Shown here: piece after piece, positions 61,649-64,000 of the stretch
How the letters are laid out: the number at the start of each line of letters is the position of its first letter
Numbering within the stretch: position 1 is the first letter of the stretch
DNA from: Apostichopus japonicus
Lineage: Eukaryota > Echinodermata > Holothuroidea > Aspidochirotida > Stichopodidae
Reading direction: 5' to 3'
Assembly: GCF_037975245.1 (NCBI RefSeq)
Contig: NC_092564.1
Location: 16,386,984 to 16,450,983 of the forward strand
DNA: 64,000 bases
The notes under the pieces: generated by a model
Databases searched by the model: none
What the model was told of the DNA's origin: nothing
What the model saw: the letters and a program-made list of their open reading frames with translations, nothing else
Program-made: the position numbers and the translations under genes

Positions 61649-62399
61649 CTGTGATAGTGAAAACAGAAAAAGAAAAATGTAATTAGCATAGATTAATATT
61701 ACTGAAGTGTTTTACTACCTTATGATACATTAATTCTCTTGTTAAAGTAATCAACATACGGATCAGAGTTTGCCTTTATTTATACAGTCAACTTAATCAG
61801 CATTTCATTTATTCATTACAAACCAACAAGTAACATCAGTGCATATCGTCCGTCCCAGGAAATCCATGTGATAGTTGTATCACAGATTAATGCTTCTCCG
61901 CTTGGAACCGTCTGACCATTTGCTCTCACTAAGAATATTTACTATATTTACTCTATTGTATTTTGAATATTCACTATGTTTACTCTATTGTATTTTTTAA
62001 GACAAATCCTCTGGTTACTACTTTTTTCGACAATACAAAAAGAGACAAATTCATCTCATCACAACTGTGGATAAAGACATGTCAATATTGTTCTCTAAAA
62101 TCGGACATTACATCTTCTTTGTAGCCTTTATTGTTCTAGAAACATCCGAAGTCAGTAACATTTTTATTATTTTGGAATTTGTCTGGAAATATTGTTAACT
62201 TTTACGGTACGTATTTCCAAACTAGTCCATAGTGTCATCTCATCAAGAATTTTCCACTGTTTGTCTTTAAATTGAATCAGTTTGAATATTTCATTGTTGC
62301 AGCTATAACCCGACAGACTGTGTGATGTCCTTTAGCTACTTTCATATATCTGATGTATGTAAGTCTTCAAATTGAATTAAATGTCTTACCCCAAACTTT

Positions 62400-62405
62400 G
62401 ATAGC
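62400..62405 (-). CDS. array micro-exon TTTGGG
   Basis: CTATCAAAG|TTTGGG|GTAAGACAT. Confidence 0.55.
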
Positions 62406-63429
62406 GAAAACAGAAAAAGGAAAACGTAATTAGCATAAATTAATGCTACTGAAGTGTTAACTGCCTTATGTTATAACAATTCTCTTGTAAAAGTAATCAA
62501 TATACGGATCAGAGGTTGCCTTTATTTACACAGTCAACTTAATCAGTATTTCATACATTCATTACAAACCAACAAGTAACATAAGTGCATATCGTCCGTC
62601 GCAGTGAATCCATGTGATAGTTGTATCACAGATTAATGCTTCTCCTCTTGGAATCGTGTGACTATTTGCTCTCAATAAGGATACTCACTATGTTAACACT
62701 ATTGTATTTTTAAGACAAATCCTCTTGTTACTACTTTGGTCGACAATACAAATCGTGACAAGTTCATCTCATCACAACTGTGGATAAAGACATGTCAATA
62801 TTGTACTTAGACATCGGACATTACATTTTTTTGTAGCCTTTATTCTTCTAGACACATCCGAAGTCGGTCAAATATTTATTATTTTGGAATTTGTCTGGAA
62901 ATATTGTTAACTTTTACGGTACGTATTTCCAAACTAGTCCATAGTGTCATCTCATCAAGTTTGTCTTTAAATTGAATCAGTTTGAATATTTCATTGTTGC
63001 AGCTATAACCCGACAGACTGTGTGATGTCCTTTAGCTATTTTCATATATCTACTGTATGTAAGTATTCAAATTGAATCGAGACAAATTCATTTCATCACA
63101 ACTGTGGATAAAGACATGTCAATATTGTTCTCTAAAATCGGACATTACATCTTCTTTGTAGCCTATGTTCTTCTAGACACATCCGAAGTCAGTAACATTT
63201 TTATTATTTTTTAATTTGACTGAAAATATTGATAACTTTTGCAGTATATATTTCGCAACTATAGTCCATAGTGTCATCTCATGAAGAATTTCCCTCTGTT
63301 TGTCTTTAAATGGAATAAGTTTGAAGATTTCATTGTTTCAGCATTAACTCAACAGACTGTGTGATGTCCTTTAGCTACTTTCATATCTCTGCTGTACATA
63401 AGTCTTCAAATTGAAATAAAATGTCTTAC

Positions 63430-63435
63430 TCAAAC
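63430..63435 (-). CDS. array micro-exon GTTTGA
   Basis: GCTATCAAAG|GTTTGA|GTAAGACAT. It would be Val-stop in phase 0 but is open in phase 1. It is the first unit of the array in transcript direction within this window; partial unit sequence continues to 64000 without another micro-exon. Confidence 0.52.
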   Translation of the reverse strand, partial: V

Positions 63436-64000
63436 CTTTGATAGCAAAAACAGAAAGGTAAAAGAGAGAAGAGAAGTGTAAACTGCATTATGTTATAACA
63501 ATTCTCTTGTTAAAGTAAACAATGTACGGATCAGAGTTTGCCTTTATTTATACAGTCAACTTAATCAACATTTCATTCATTCATTACAACCAAGTAACAT
63601 GAGTACATATCGTCCGTCGCAATGAACCGATGTGATAGTTGTATCGCAGATTAATGCTTCTTCGCTTGGAGACACTATCACAACTGTGGATAAAGACATC
63701 TCATTATTGTACTTAGACATCGGACATTACATCTTCTATGTAGCCTATTTCCTACTAGACATCCGAAGTCAGTCAAATTTGTAATACTGCAAATGTCATT
63801 GCTGTGAATTGGATGATGATATATTAAACGGCGTGATGTATTATAATGTCGTTTCTAGATCTGAAGAAGCTAGTATGTTAAATGCCCACAATTATACCGC
63901 CTAGCTACACATATGCTGTTCTCTTTCAAACTGGCTCTCCTTATGAACATTATTGAACTGTAATAAACATATTTCTAATTACTTCGGAAGTCGTCTGAAA

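Larger units (their letters stand above)
31700..64000 (-). other. micro-exon gene array (putative), runs off the right edge
   Basis: About 30 related units on the minus strand, most 710-750 bp apart. Typical order in transcript direction: GCTAAT (branch-point-like), about 12 nt later a pyrimidine tract TTTTCTTTCTCTGTTTTC, then GCTATCAAAG, a 6 nt putative exon, GTAAGACATTTTATTTCAA as donor and early intron, then a long conserved intron. The 5' side lies beyond 64000. The 3' end is not identified. Left units (31.7-41.7 kb) are diverged, right units similar. In phase 1 none of the putative exons with lengths divisible by 3 produces a stop, while phases 0 and 2 do. The two-codon modules would make any skipped exon frame-neutral. 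Function unknown. The architecture recalls micro-exon genes of schistosomes and the many-microexon secreted-protein genes of some insects, but no homology is claimed. Confidence 0.55.

Noticed and set aside
42784-63440. Repeat array considered as a CRISPR-like or satellite array with hexamer barcodes
   Set aside because: Repeats are about 700 bp, the variable part is only 6 nt and it is bounded precisely by splice consensus; the genome is clearly eukaryotic.

Overview
This is AT-rich, intron- and transposon-rich animal DNA. There is no long open reading frame, no operon and no bacterial-type gene. Coding sequence shows only as short spliced exons. Three things suggest a marine invertebrate, most likely an echinoderm and perhaps a sea cucumber: the TAGGCCTA-rich spacer, the many small hAT-like elements carrying a repeated 'GGAGCGCCACCAT..GGTTGGCGC' module, and a tRNA-derived SINE. 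This placement is an inference.

Left part (about 1-8 kb): a four-exon minus-strand gene (7915 to 2859) encodes a secreted precursor of about 131 residues. It has a signal peptide and a basic C-terminal region with KR, RR and GKR processing sites, as in neuropeptide or peptide-hormone precursors. I do not recognise the family. The same stretch holds a U2-snRNA-like fragment, a 4 x 74 bp tandem repeat and a tRNA-derived SINE.

Middle (8-31 kb): mostly non-coding. It contains a 26-29 bp minisatellite, several (TA)n runs, and nested DNA transposons, several with clear terminal inverted repeats and target-site duplications. At 29984-31424 three elements are stacked: a TTAA-flanked element interrupted by a hAT-like element, itself interrupted by a CAGTGGCGGAGC MITE. 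One weak candidate exon lies at 22258-22308.

Right part (31.7-64 kb, running off the window): the main finding. About 30 copies of a unit, mostly about 710-750 bp apart, each present on the minus strand a branch-point-like CTAAT, a pyrimidine tract, an AG, a tiny putative exon (usually 6 nt) and a GTAAGACAT-type donor. The flanks are nearly identical between neighbouring units, but the 6-nt exon changes from unit to unit. Read in order, only phase 1 is free of stops, and all lengths but one are multiples of 3. This looks like a micro-exon gene whose two-codon modules are duplicated and diversified. Old, diverged units lie at the left (transcript 3' side), young ones at the right. Two large duplications and several transposons (39598-41553; 53173-57405, a 4.2 kb hAT-like element with 31 bp inverted repeats and 8 bp target duplications) have reshaped the array. 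The start and end of this gene are not visible.
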